A model generated the notes under the pieces. It did no database searches. It was not told the DNA's origin and saw only the letters and a program-made list of their open reading frames with translations. The position numbers and the translations under genes are program-made. A DNA stretch of 59,029 nucleotides from Streptomyces sp. S3(2020). Its GTDB lineage: Bacteria; Actinomycetota; Actinomycetes; Streptomycetales; Streptomycetaceae. This document shows, piece by piece, positions 1-7,789 of the stretch. Numbering within the stretch: position 1 is the first letter of the stretch; every line of letters starts with the position of its first letter. The stretch spans positions 1 through 59,029 of the forward strand of contig NZ_JABERD010000042.1 of the NCBI RefSeq assembly GCF_013044505.1, given 5' to 3'.

Positions 1-40
1 CCCCACCCTCATCTACCCCCTCCTCTTCGCCGTACGAGAC

Positions 41-59
41 AGATGGGTATAAGACACAG
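41..59. other. Nextera mosaic-end-like sequence (probable library artefact)
   Basis: The 19 bases AGATGGGTATAAGACACAG match the Illumina Nextera transposase mosaic end at 17 of 19 positions. On the minus strand it translates to the SYTHL string typical of adapter contamination in translated assemblies. Sitting within 60 bases of the window edge, it most likely marks a contig end with adapter-derived bases, so the first ~60 bases should not be read as biology. Confidence 0.75.
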
Positions 60-205
60 CCCCCAGCCCACCCCAGAAAACCAGCAGTGAAAACCAACGA
101 CGCCACACCACTGAAAAACCCACGACGCCCATCACTGGAGGGACATATCGAGGTCGATCTGTCTCGACTGAGGGGGCACATCGACCGGCCAATGTCAACC
201 AGGGA

Positions 206-348
206 CGACATGCTCTAAGCGCTCGTGTTAAGTGCAGGCGACATCTGGGACGGATGCGTCTGGCGGGCCGACCGCCGGGCGGGCAGGGGGGAGATCTGTC
301 CCCCCTGGAGGGACACAACCTGCGCGACATGTCGTGTCGGAGCGACAT
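206..348. promoter_or_regulatory. CGACAT repeat cluster upstream of winged-helix gene
   Basis: CGACAT occurs at 206-211, 239-244, 325-330 and 343-348. The copy at 325 is half of the perfect palindrome CGACATGTCG (325-334). Two copies of CTGGAGGGACA also lie in the leader, near 135 and 305. The cluster fills the leader of the GTG start at 411 and no convincing gene lies between 60 and 410. Such repeats could be operator half-sites for the downstream winged-helix protein or short iterons of a plasmid origin. This is inference from spacing and position only. Confidence 0.4.
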
Positions 349-410
349 CTGTTTCAAGCAGAGCTGACATACTGCTGCGCGTCGGAGATCAACAACGTGG
401 GAGCAGCTTC

Positions 411-1115
411 GTGTCGACTGAGCCGCAGGGCCACCGTCCAAGCGCCAAGGAGGCGCCACAGCCGAAGCTGCCGCTGGACGATCCCTCCGACGCCTGGAAC
501 CAGCCGCTACGGCCCGTCAAGGACCTGGACGACGTTGCACGGCAGTACCCGGGCCGGAAGCTCTCGCTGGGCGAGAAGCGCAAGCCCATGGAGTTCTACA
601 GGACGGAGGAGCAGCCGAACGCGTTCTCCATGGACAGCCTGGAGTTCTTCCTCGTCATCGCGCAGTTCTTCCGCGAAGCGCTGCCGCTGCGGCTCATCCT
701 GCTGATGATCGCCTGTCAGAAGGCCGGCGGGCGGATCCCCCTGACACAGGGTGAGATGGCGACCGTCCTGGACGTGCAGCGCACCAAGGCGAACGAGGCC
801 CTGGGCGAGATCATGTCGCATGGCATCGTCTTCCGGGTGAAGCGCGGGGTGTACCAGTTCAACCCGCCCTACAGCTATCGCGTAGCGGAGTTCATCCCGG
901 GCACCGAGACCATGGAGCCCGAGTACATCAAGGTCGACCAGCACGTCACCCTCAAGCAGATCCGTGCGGACCAGAGCCTGCCCGAGTTGGTGCGGTTCCC
1001 TTCACTGGAGAAGATGAGGCAGGAGATCGAGCGGCTGCGTAAGGAACGGGCAGACGAGCGAGCTCGCCGGCGCCTGGAGCGGGCGCAGCTGAAGGAGAAG
1101 GGGGCCGAACAGTGA
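411..1115 (+). CDS. winged-helix DNA-binding protein, plasmid replication or regulator type
   Basis: A 234-residue protein starting at GTG 411, preceded by GTGGGAG about 7 nt upstream; the open frame extends further upstream but that part looks non-coding. Residues ~80-150 form an HTH (PLTQGEMATVLDVQRTKANE) followed by a wing ending in GVYQFNPPYSYR. The C-terminus is highly charged, with Arg/Lys/Glu helices likely to form a coiled coil. It overlaps the next gene by 4 bp (GTGA). Helix-wing proteins of this kind on actinobacterial plasmids are often annotated as replication initiators or MarR/Crp-like regulators; which one applies here cannot be decided. The coupled neighbour is a shorter relative with the same GVYQ-NP wing. 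Confidence 0.7.
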   Translation: MSTEPQGHRPSAKEAPQPKLPLDDPSDAWNQPLRPVKDLDDVARQYPGRKLSLGEKRKPMEFYRTEEQPNAFSMDSLEFFLVIAQFFREALPLRLILLMIACQKAGGRIPLTQGEMATVLDVQRTKANEALGEIMSHGIVFRVKRGVYQFNPPYSYRVAEFIPGTETMEPEYIKVDQHVTLKQIRADQSLPELVRFPSLEKMRQEIERLRKERADERARRRLERAQLKEKGAEQ

Positions 1116-1558
1116 GCGGTCTGCATTTTGCCGCGGTCAACGCGGAAGGCGTCGTCGCCGATCTCGATCTGCTGCCTGCGGCTTACCGCGTGCTGCTGAA
1201 GCTACGTGCCCACAGCGAGCCCGGCGGCCGTATCGAGATCGACCAGGGCACGATCGCCCAGATGCTCAACCTGAGCCGGACGGCGGTCAACGCGGCCCTG
1301 CGCGACCTGGACCTGGCGCAGCTGGTGAAGAAGCAGCGTGCCGGCGTCTACCAGCTCAACCCCATGCTCGCCGCCTACACCTCGCCCGAGGACGCTATCG
1401 CGGCCGTCAAGGCGATGCCGAGGAACGAGCGCCTCAACTCCACCGACTTCGTCGACCGCTACCGCAGGGCCGTCACCGCGTATCAGGACCAGCTCGCTGA
1501 GAAGCGCCGACGCCGGGCAGACGCCAAGCGCCGCCAGAACCTCAAAGCTGTCTCCTGA
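1112..1558 (+). CDS. winged-helix DNA-binding protein, paralogue of upstream gene
   Basis: A 148-residue protein starting at GTG 1112, overlapping the preceding stop by 4 bp, so translation is probably coupled. An HTH (DQGTIAQMLNLSRTAVNAAL) is followed by the wing GVYQLNPML, clearly the same fold as the preceding protein, and a basic C-terminal tail (KRRRRADAKRRQ). The tandem paralogous arrangement suggests duplication with specialisation, or a heterodimer. No catalytic residues are visible. Role as replication factor or regulator is inference. A perfect palindrome, probably a terminator, lies about 100 bp after the stop. Confidence 0.7.
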   Translation: MSGLHFAAVNAEGVVADLDLLPAAYRVLLKLRAHSEPGGRIEIDQGTIAQMLNLSRTAVNAALRDLDLAQLVKKQRAGVYQLNPMLAAYTSPEDAIAAVKAMPRNERLNSTDFVDRYRRAVTAYQDQLAEKRRRRADAKRRQNLKAVS

Positions 1559-1660
1559 CCCGCCCGGCCGGGCTGGCACTCCGGCGTTATCTAGGGGCCG
1601 AAGGGTTTCTGTGCAGTTCAAGAGCGCGATCGACGGCGCAGGCAAGTAGGGCACATAGCC

Positions 1661-1686
1661 GGGAACGGTTCGGTCGAACCGTTCCC
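1661..1686. terminator. perfect palindrome, bidirectional terminator candidate
   Basis: GGGAACGGTTCG and CGAACCGTTCCC form a perfect 12-bp stem with a 2-nt centre. It lies between convergent genes, the winged-helix pair ending at 1558 and the repeat membrane protein ending at 1714. There is no T-run on either side, as is common for actinobacterial terminators. An operator is the alternative. Confidence 0.6.
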
Positions 1687-1713
1687 AGGGCTTCGCCGGG
1701 CCGGGCAGGGCTG

Positions 1714-3567
1714 TCAGCGTTTGACGCGGTTGCGGACGGCGAGGACGGCCAGGCCCAGCAGGATGGGTTCGGTCAGGCGGGAGGTCATCTCGATGTAGGT
1801 GCCGGCGGTGGTGAGGTCCTGGCCGGAGGAGCGGAACACCACCGAGTTGAGGGTGACGTTCAGGGATTTCTCGAAGCGCTCGCCGGTGAGCCGGTTGCCG
1901 GTGGGATTTTGGGGGTCGTCCTTGTCGATCTGGAAGGTGGCCTTGCCCCCGCCGGCCGGTACGGTGCCGGTCGCGGTCTGCTTCGGGGTGTCCTGGGCAA
2001 GGCCGAAGGCCATCAGCAGGGTGATGGTGAGGAGCATGGCGAAGCCGAGCCAGGCCAGGGCCCGGGAGGCGCGCAGGCCGTAGCCGGACAGCGCCCAGTA
2101 CGCGCTCAGCAGTCCCCGTTCGCTGCGGGGGATGTCGTCGGCATGGCGGCGCATCTCCATCTCCCCGTAGTAGAAGTCCGCGGCCCCCGGCTCGTGTTTC
2201 CCGTCCTCGAAGGCCTTGCGCAGAGCCCGGTACACCGGAGCCAGCTGCAACGGCCCCGTGCGCCCGGCGCCGAGGACTGCCACGTTCCAGCCCCGCACTG
2301 CTCCCGGTCGGCTGGCACGCCAGTGGTGTTCCTCGGCCAGAACGCGCCGCTCGGTGAACCGCACGGGCGGCCAGCGCCGCCACACGGCGGGCGGGGCCGT
2401 GTCGAAGGTGCAGGCGCCCTCCAGACGGAGTTGGTCCAGGTGCACGGTGCCGGCGAACAGACAACCCGACAGGTCGAGGTCGGCGAGGACCAGATGGGCC
2501 GCATCCACCCCGCGCAGCGACGCCACCCGCACCCTAGGGTCGGGCTCGCCCGGAAAGGGATCGTCCACCAGTTGCTGGCCGTCGGCGCGTAGGAACGGAT
2601 CGGGTTCTGCGGCGATGGTGAGGGGGTACTCGAACACCGCATGAGCGAAGTCCACGGTGGCATAGCGCAGGCGGATCTCCGCTGTCGATGACCAGCGAGT
2701 GCGACGGCACTCCAGACGGCGCGTAGCCAATGTGAGGGTCACCGGGCTGTCGAACTTCGCGCCGGAAAGCACAACCCGCCCAGCACACACCAAAGGCCCG
2801 ACGCTGTCAGCCTCCACGAAGGTCGCCGACCTGAACCAGGCGTTGCCCTTGAAGGTCGCCGACTCGAACCCGGCGTCGCTCTCGAAGGTCGCCGACTGGA
2901 ACCCGGCGTCGCTCTTGAACGTTGCCGAATCGAACCCGGTGTCGCCCCCGAAGGTCGCCCACCGGAACACGGCGTCGCTCTCGAAGGTCGCCGACGCGAA
3001 CCCGGCGTTGCCCTTGAAGGTCGCCGACTGGAACCCGGCGTAGCGCTCGAAGGTCGCCGACTGGAACCCGGCGTCGCTCTCGAAGGTTGCCGACTGGAAC
3101 ACGGCGTTGCCCTTGAAGGTCGCCGACTCGAACCGGGCGTAGCGCTCGAAGGTCGCCGACTCGAACCGGGCGTAGCGCTCGAAGGTCGCCGACTCGAACA
3201 CGGCGTTGCCCTTGAAGGTCGCCGACTGGAACCGGGCGTCGCTCTCGAAGGTCGTCGACTGGAACACGGCGTTGCCCTTGAAGGTCGCCGACTCGAACCA
3301 GGCGTTGCCTAAGCGGGGGTGACCGGTTGCGGGGTCACTGAGGGCATTGAGCAAGGCGTCGAGGAGGGATTCGGTGAAGGCGGTGCCCCGGTGGTCAACG
3401 TTGACGCCGGGAGTCAGGCCGGCCAGGTAAGCGTCGCGGTCGGCGTCAACCAGGTGGGCGAGGCACGCGGTGTGGCCAGGGACATGGATGCCGTGGCACC
3501 CAACGGGGTCGGCAGAGTCTGCGCCGTGTGCGCAGTGCGGCCAGGACGGTGGTGCGGATGTGCTCAT
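1714..3567 (-). CDS. decapeptide/pentapeptide-repeat membrane protein
   Basis: A 617-residue protein if it starts at ATG 3567 (MSTSAPPSW, GGAG ~10 nt upstream). The N-terminal ~80 residues hold CxH-type motifs (PHCAHGADSADPVGCHGIH). Then come about 15 near-identical 10-residue units of the form [GNA/SDA/RYA]xFxSATF(K/E), which should build a pentapeptide-type quadrilateral beta-helix. A second beta-helical stretch follows (DAAHLVLADLDLSGCLFAG), then FYYGEMEMRR and two predicted membrane segments, AWLGFAMLLTITLLMAFGL and a C-terminal one (LTEPILLGLAVLAV). That architecture is common in actinobacterial membrane proteins of unknown role. No enzyme motif is visible. The identical repeats at DNA level point to recent expansion. 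Confidence 0.8.
   Translation of the reverse strand: MSTSAPPSWPHCAHGADSADPVGCHGIHVPGHTACLAHLVDADRDAYLAGLTPGVNVDHRGTAFTESLLDALLNALSDPATGHPRLGNAWFESATFKGNAVFQSTTFESDARFQSATFKGNAVFESATFERYARFESATFERYARFESATFKGNAVFQSATFESDAGFQSATFERYAGFQSATFKGNAGFASATFESDAVFRWATFGGDTGFDSATFKSDAGFQSATFESDAGFESATFKGNAWFRSATFVEADSVGPLVCAGRVVLSGAKFDSPVTLTLATRRLECRRTRWSSTAEIRLRYATVDFAHAVFEYPLTIAAEPDPFLRADGQQLVDDPFPGEPDPRVRVASLRGVDAAHLVLADLDLSGCLFAGTVHLDQLRLEGACTFDTAPPAVWRRWPPVRFTERRVLAEEHHWRASRPGAVRGWNVAVLGAGRTGPLQLAPVYRALRKAFEDGKHEPGAADFYYGEMEMRRHADDIPRSERGLLSAYWALSGYGLRASRALAWLGFAMLLTITLLMAFGLAQDTPKQTATGTVPAGGGKATFQIDKDDPQNPTGNRLTGERFEKSLNVTLNSVVFRSSGQDLTTAGTYIEMTSRLTEPILLGLAVLAVRNRVKR
2816..3310. repeat. 30-bp coding tandem repeats (mosaic of three unit types)
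   Basis: About 15 consecutive 30-bp units, each close to CTCGAAGGTCGCCGACTGGA on the plus strand, encode the decapeptides of the membrane protein above. Three unit types (encoding GNA, SDA and RYA) are shuffled rather than drifting gradually, indicating unit exchange or slippage. They are coding repeats in frame and not a CRISPR array. Confidence 0.85.
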
Positions 3568-3967
3568 GGCGCGGCGGCTCCACGATGTCAGGTGCCCGTA
3601 TGGACGCCCTGGGGACGGGAACGGTTCAGGCTCAACGGCGATGGGCCACGGCGCCCTCAAATTCCGCCGATCAGTTCGGTAAGCATTCGCCGATCAGCAG
3701 CACGTAGGCCCCGGGAAATGCGCGGATGTACTTCTGACTGCCGCCGCCAGTGCGATGGAAAAATGGGCCGCCGACCCGGCCTCGTGACCCGAGCAGCACC
3801 CTTGTGTCGCCTGACCGACGGGCAGAAGTGTCAACGCTCTCCGGAGTCCCGAACAGTACCCGGACACAACCGAACAACAGGCCGGTGCAGTCGGCACTGC
3901 TGCCCAAGGAGCACGAGCAGCAGCACCCCGGACCAAGGAAGTCCAGGGCGCTGCGCATCAGGGGAGA
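3568..3967. other. non-coding stretch, no supported gene
   Basis: About 400 bp between the divergent-looking 5' end of the repeat protein and the 3' end of the toxin gene. All open frames here lack ribosome sites and family features. A minus-strand frame ending at 3671 is open but unconvincing. Confidence 0.4.
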
Positions 3968-4339
3968 TCAGATCCGCCAGGAGCGGATGCGATCGGCCGC
4001 GTCGTACCCATCGGCGCGGCCGGCGTCGATGTCCCTGGCAAGGTCGATCAGCGCGCCGTACGGCGGGTCGACGGCTTCGCTGGCGGCGTCCATGTACGCC
4101 GTGACGACCGCGGCGCCGTACAGGGCGTTGCGGGCCGGGAGGGGGCGCAGCCGGATGATGGCGTGCATCAGGGCCGCCGCGCGCCAGGCGTTGTCGACGG
4201 TCACGCCGACCTGCGGGGTGTTGACGCGGTGTCGGGCGACTGCCGCCACAAGGTTGGAGAAGTCGTGGACTGAGGGTTGCTTGGGCAGCACTTCCGCCTG
4301 GCGCTCCAGCAGCCAGCGGATGTCGATGTGCAGCTCCAC
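3968..4339 (-). CDS. Fic/Doc-family toxin (degenerate Fic motif)
   Basis: A 123-residue protein starting at GTG 4339, one base after the antitoxin stop TGA (4343-4341). It matches the actinobacterial Doc-like toxin family: VELHIDIRWLLERQ at the start, then VAAVARHRVNTP, WRAAALMHAI and IRLRPLPARNALYGAAV, ending DAADRIRSWRI. The RPLPARNALYG segment aligns with the Fic motif HPFxDANKRT of P1 Doc, but the catalytic His is Arg and only Pro and Asn are kept, so classical nucleotidyl or phosphate transfer is doubtful. By analogy with Doc it would act on a translation factor, countered by the RHH protein encoded just upstream. This family is usually paired exactly like this. Function inferred from family and neighbour. 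Confidence 0.75.
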   Translation of the reverse strand: MELHIDIRWLLERQAEVLPKQPSVHDFSNLVAAVARHRVNTPQVGVTVDNAWRAAALMHAIIRLRPLPARNALYGAAVVTAYMDAASEAVDPPYGALIDLARDIDAGRADGYDAADRIRSWRI

Positions 4340-4340
4340 C

Positions 4341-4598
4341 TCAGGCCGCCCGCCCCGGGACCTCAGCAGCATCCAGACGGGCGGGGGCGTCGTCGGGGAA
4401 CGCCGCGTCGAACGCGTCTGCGTTGTCGGCGACGAACTGGCGGAAGACGTCTGCGGCGCCGTCGAGGCGGGGGTCGCGGACCGCGTTGCGTGCGGCCTCG
4501 GTGATGAGCGCGGTGACCGTGGTGCCCTCGGTCTCGGCACGCTCCTGCAACTGGGCGTGGAGGTCCTCGGGAACCCGGATCGTCACTGACTTCGACAT
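4341..4598 (-). CDS. ribbon-helix-helix antitoxin
   Basis: An 85-residue protein from ATG 4598. The first 45 residues (SVTIRVPEDLHAQLQERAE...TVTALITEAARNAV) are a textbook Arc/MetJ ribbon-helix-helix DNA-binding domain. The acidic Ala-rich tail (VFRQFVADNADAFDAAF) is typical of a toxin-wrapping C-terminus. It lies 1 nt upstream of the Doc-like toxin and should both neutralise it and repress their shared promoter. The leader between 4599 and 4828 contains TGACAC repeats that could be its operator, though those also recur ~1 kb away. Confidence 0.8.
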   Translation of the reverse strand: MSKSVTIRVPEDLHAQLQERAETEGTTVTALITEAARNAVRDPRLDGAADVFRQFVADNADAFDAAFPDDAPARLDAAEVPGRAA

Positions 4599-4698
4599 GC
4601 TCCGACCGTACAGCAGGGCGTACAGCACGGGAGGTGTATGACGAAACTGCATCCGGACGGGGGCGTGTCCGGCGTCACCCGTCGGGGGCCACGACATA

Positions 4699-4759
4699 GA
4701 CGAACAGTGACACACGTGACAGCGACGACCCGGGAAAATAGGCAAGTGATGACACAGCC
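4699..4759 (+). repeat. direct repeat copy A flanking the 4829-5506 gene
   Basis: GAACAGTGACAC, then CGACCCGGGAAAATAGG, then TGATGACACAG. It is aligned without gaps to a second copy at 5657-5716, with roughly 70% identical positions. The pair brackets the gene at 4829-5506. The repeats may be ends of a small insertion or duplicated regulatory sites. Confidence 0.5.
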
Positions 4760-4828
4760 CAGCACTGAGGGCTGTTCGAGATTCAGCAAGGACGGTCCGG
4801 GTATCTGGCCGCCCTGAAGGGGGAAGTT

Positions 4829-5506
4829 ATGCCGAACAGCACACCGTCTGCCCCGTCTGACTCTGTCGAGCAACAAACGGCGCCTGCCCCGAAGGAGCGG
4901 CACGGGTTGCTTAGCGCGTGGGGAACGCTCTTGGCCGGAGTAGCCGCCTTGATGACCGTAGCAACTGCTATTGCCACCTCGTATGTAGCAGTCGCCACCT
5001 ATCAGGATCAAAAAGACAAGGAAGAACAAAAAGCCGAGAGCGAAGCAAGAGATTTCGCCGAACGTGTCGAATTTACGATAACGGCTGAGGGTGTCGCAAT
5101 TATCGACAACCCCAATCGGTTTCCTCTGAGTAGAGTAACGTTGAGCTCTTTCGTCAGCTCGGATGGCCTCTATTATAAAATTGAGGCGGAGATGCGTCCC
5201 ACGTTGGTGCCTGCATGTACCCGACTGAGTGTCAGATTCGATAAGGTTTTCTCTGGCGAGCTGGGAAAGTCGACACTCGGAGGCTCGACACCAATGTTCG
5301 GGAACGCTGAAGCGCGCTTCCAGGACCGGAACGGGGATACATGGGCAGCAGACGGCAGCTCTGCCTTTGCTCGACTATCCAACGGGGAAAGCTATGCAGG
5401 GCCCACATATCGCTACGGCTCGGACACGGGGGCCGAAATCCGACAAGTTTCATTCGGAGGTACCCGTGAAGTAGCGGTGCGCGATAATTCGCCACGCTGC
5501 AAATAG
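4829..5506 (+). CDS. small membrane-anchored protein of unknown function
   Basis: A 225-residue protein from ATG 4829 with GAAGGGGGAAG about 5 nt upstream. A cytoplasmic N-terminus is followed by one strong membrane helix (~28-50, WGTLLAGVAALMTVATAIA), a short Lys/Glu-rich linker (DQKDKEEQKAESEARD), and a ~150-residue soluble, mostly beta domain beginning VEFTITAEGVAIIDNPNRFPLSRV. That layout resembles single-pass proteins with an extracytoplasmic beta-sandwich, but no named family was recognised. The stretch 5020-5200 is clearly less GC-rich than its neighbours (TATTATAAAATTG), a sign of recent acquisition. It is framed by diverged direct repeats. Confidence 0.7.
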   Translation: MPNSTPSAPSDSVEQQTAPAPKERHGLLSAWGTLLAGVAALMTVATAIATSYVAVATYQDQKDKEEQKAESEARDFAERVEFTITAEGVAIIDNPNRFPLSRVTLSSFVSSDGLYYKIEAEMRPTLVPACTRLSVRFDKVFSGELGKSTLGGSTPMFGNAEARFQDRNGDTWAADGSSAFARLSNGESYAGPTYRYGSDTGAEIRQVSFGGTREVAVRDNSPRCK

Positions 5507-5649
5507 AAGTCACCTATGCGGCTTCAGTGAGGTTGCAGATGTGGCCAGCTCCTGGCTCATCAAGGGCTCTTGGGGCGTCATCTGGCGTGTGTTCTCACGG
5601 TATTGCCGGGGCGTGGCACTGGTCTGCGGTACGAACGAAACCCGCCCGA

Positions 5650-5736
5650 TGACACAGATGAACAGTGACACAGATGATCCCGGCGACCTGGGAAAACAGG
5701 GCGTTGATGACGCGGATCGGTGCCGATGACACAGAT
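5650..5736 (+). repeat. TGACACAGAT repeats in a gene-free stretch; includes direct repeat copy B
   Basis: TGACACAGAT occurs exactly at 5650-5659, 5666-5675 and 5727-5736, and the related TGACACAG at 4750-4757. Bases 5657-5716 form copy B of the repeat seen at 4699-4759. The whole interval 5507-5947 shows no supportable gene; it also carries tandem CAGGACCCAGGAGACCCCGC-like GC-rich sequence around 5755-5880. Function unknown; operator or iteron clusters are possible. Confidence 0.5.
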
Positions 5737-5947
5737 CCGCAGACTCGGCTGGACCCCGGACCCAGCTCCGGTGCACGTCCTGGGTCCGCCTGGAAAAACG
5801 CCGGCCCCAGGACCCAGGAGACCCCGCTGGACCCAGGTTCGTACGGCGAGCTGGGTCCCGTCGGGCGGGTCAGGCCGGGGTCATTGGCCGGCCTGCGACA
5901 GGCCTTCCATGAGCGGGGGACGACGTCCAGGGATGTTCCTCACCCCC

Positions 5948-6616
5948 CTACACCTCGCCCTGGACTGCCGGGCCCAGTTGCACTGGAGCCCAACTCACCG
6001 GGCTGGGGTGGTGCGGCAGAGGAAAACTCTGCACGACGCAGAGCCAGAGAGTGCATGAGAAGTCCGGTCCCATAACGGCCAGCAACTCGCCAGGTGCGCC
6101 CGTCCGAGGCAGTTTCGGCGTCCCATCAGACGCGAACTCCGGCTTGACTGGTTTCAGGTAGATCTGACCGTGCTTCTGGGATTCGAACCGTCCGCCACAG
6201 TCCTCATCCGATGTCCCCCGGACACCGGGACCGCCCGTGCCCTCCCCGTGAACACCAGGACTCCTTGACTGGAGCGACTTCCCATGGACGCCAGGACCGC
6301 TGCCGCTCGTCCCCCGGACACCGGGTCCGCGATACCCCGTACCCTCCACGCCCGGGCCTCCACGGCTGTTGTCTCCCTTGACCCCGGGCGCCTGCCCGAC
6401 ACTTTCCCCCAGCACGCCGAAGTCCTCCTCCTTCCTCCCGAAGCTGAATCCCTTCACCCCGACCGCCTTGTTGTTCGGGTCCTCCCCCTCGGCTTTCCCA
6501 TAAACGCCGATACCCTGCTTCGCCAGCCCCTCCACACCCACGCCAAGAGCATCGTTCTGCCCCTTAATCCCCGGCGTGCCATCGAGGCTTTTGCCGACTT
6601 TCGGCTCATCGCCCAT
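5948..6616 (-). CDS. Gly-rich GVxG repeat protein
   Basis: A 222-residue protein from ATG 6616 with GGAGGAGG 6 nt upstream. Residues ~10-150 are a low-complexity series of short repeats such as GIGVYGKAEG, GPGVRGTSGSGPGVHGKS and SPGVHGEGTGGPGVRG, with Gly every 3-5 residues. Such GV.G series occur in beta-helical stalk or phage tail-fibre-like proteins and in secreted repeat proteins. There is no signal peptide. The C-terminal ~70 residues (FESQKHGQIYLKPVKPEF) are less repetitive. No enzymatic motif is visible. It could be a structural or carrier protein; the family was not recognised. Confidence 0.65.
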   Translation of the reverse strand: MGDEPKVGKSLDGTPGIKGQNDALGVGVEGLAKQGIGVYGKAEGEDPNNKAVGVKGFSFGRKEEDFGVLGESVGQAPGVKGDNSRGGPGVEGTGYRGPGVRGTSGSGPGVHGKSLQSRSPGVHGEGTGGPGVRGTSDEDCGGRFESQKHGQIYLKPVKPEFASDGTPKLPRTGAPGELLAVMGPDFSCTLWLCVVQSFPLPHHPSPVSWAPVQLGPAVQGEV

Positions 6617-6848
6617 GAGGTCCTCCTCCACTTGATTCACGCAACGTTTCCATTGGGCGCCCCACTGGACAAAGAGACCATCTGACCGGCGCGAGCGAGT
6701 TAAGGCCTGGCCCCTCTGACGGGCTACATCGACAGCCTTGGCGAGACAGAGTTCGAGGGACAGCGCAGCCGCTGAGGGCGAATAGGCTGTTCGGACTTTC
6801 AGTCATGTCACAGGTTGCCTGTGGGCCTGTGAGGGTTGCCCTCCGCGA

Positions 6849-7111
6849 TCAGGGTCGGGCCTCAGGCCAGATGTGCGGGCTGCGGCACGGCCCGCAGCCG
6901 ACGCACGCGAGACAGAGCTGCGCCGGGGTGCGCGGGCAGTGGCAGACCGGGTTGAAGTCCGGGTCGTCCTCGCCCTCGTAGTACGGGTCTCGCCGATCAG
7001 GGGGCGGCCGTCGACGTGGACCTGGCCGTCGGCAGTGAGCGTTTCGAACCGGGTGCCGCACCAGGTCGGCTCCACCAACACCGCGATCAGCCCGTCCGGG
7101 TCGCTGGTCAC
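6849..7111 (-). pseudogene. small Cys-rich protein, frameshifted
   Basis: Translation begins at GTG 7111, overlapping the stop of the upstream gene (GTGA), and reads VTSDPDGLIAVLVEPTWCGTRF...VDGRPLIGE. Near 6985 the sensible frame shifts by one base to YYEGEDDPDFNPVCHCPRTP, then LCLACVGCGPC, ending at 6849. The CHC/CLAC/CGPC cysteines suggest a metal-binding knuckle. Without the shift the frame runs on into Arg/Thr-rich nonsense. It is either a one-base sequencing error or early decay. No family was recognised; coupling suggests it works with the 7108-7689 product. Confidence 0.5.
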
Positions 7112-7689
7112 GACGCGGCCCCGGGACGCGAGCCGGCTCCGGCTTCGTGGGCGCGGGCGAGCAGGGCGTTGACGGCGAGCGCAGCCGCGGGGTCGATGTC
7201 GGGCAGCCGGTCGACGGCGGCCAGCTCGTCCTCGCTCAGCCCGTCCAGGAGGCCGGTGCGGGCGAGGGTGCGCAGCAGGGCGTGGCGCAGGACGTCGGGG
7301 GCGAGGGTGGCGCGGCGGGCGGCTTCGTCCTCCAGTTGTTGGGCGCGCTCGTGTTCGGCGTCGGCGGCGAGCTCGTCCTGGACCACGGCGTCGGCGTCCG
7401 GGTCGTACACGCCGCCCGAGTTGGCGAGCAGCTGCACGATGCGCGCCCACTCAGCGACTTCGGCCGGGCCGCGTTCATCGCCGGCAAGGTCCTCGTGGTC
7501 GCGGACCAGGTGCTGCTGGAGCTCGGCTTCCTCGAGGGCGGCCGCTGCCTCCGGGTGGGTCATGCCGCGGGCCCGCCGGCGGACCGACCGGCGCCCGGCC
7601 TTCGCCCAGTCGACCGGCTCGCGGGGCGCGGCCGCGCGGTGGGCGGGCACGCGCGGGCGCCGGTGGGATCGAGGTGCGGGGGTGCTCAC
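7108..7689 (-). CDS. hypothetical charged helical protein
   Basis: A 193-residue protein from GTG 7689, chosen because GGGAGG lies 6 nt upstream; a longer frame starting at 7806 has no ribosome site. The N-terminus is very basic (RSHRRPRVPAHRAA, RRSVRRRARGM). The rest is acidic and helical (HPEAAAALEEAELQQHLVRDHEDL, AADAEHERAQQLEDEAARRA), probably a coiled coil, ending in a helical C-terminus with LLDGLSEDELAAVDRLP. No family was recognised. It lies directly downstream of the decayed tpg gene and is coupled to the Cys-rich frame, so it may belong to the same replicon-maintenance neighbourhood. Confidence 0.55.
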   Translation of the reverse strand: MSTPAPRSHRRPRVPAHRAAAPREPVDWAKAGRRSVRRRARGMTHPEAAAALEEAELQQHLVRDHEDLAGDERGPAEVAEWARIVQLLANSGGVYDPDADAVVQDELAADAEHERAQQLEDEAARRATLAPDVLRHALLRTLARTGLLDGLSEDELAAVDRLPDIDPAAALAVNALLARAHEAGAGSRPGAAS

Positions 7690-7789
7690 ACAAGCCTCCC
7701 AATCGTCGCGGAAACGGTGAAGGAACTTCGGCTGCCGCGCGGTGGGCGCGGCAGCCGAAGACAGGTTTATCGCAGTCCTGAATTCTGTG

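Noticed and set aside
2816..3310. CRISPR-like array of 30-bp repeats
   Set aside because: Repeats are contiguous, in frame, without spacers, and encode decapeptides.
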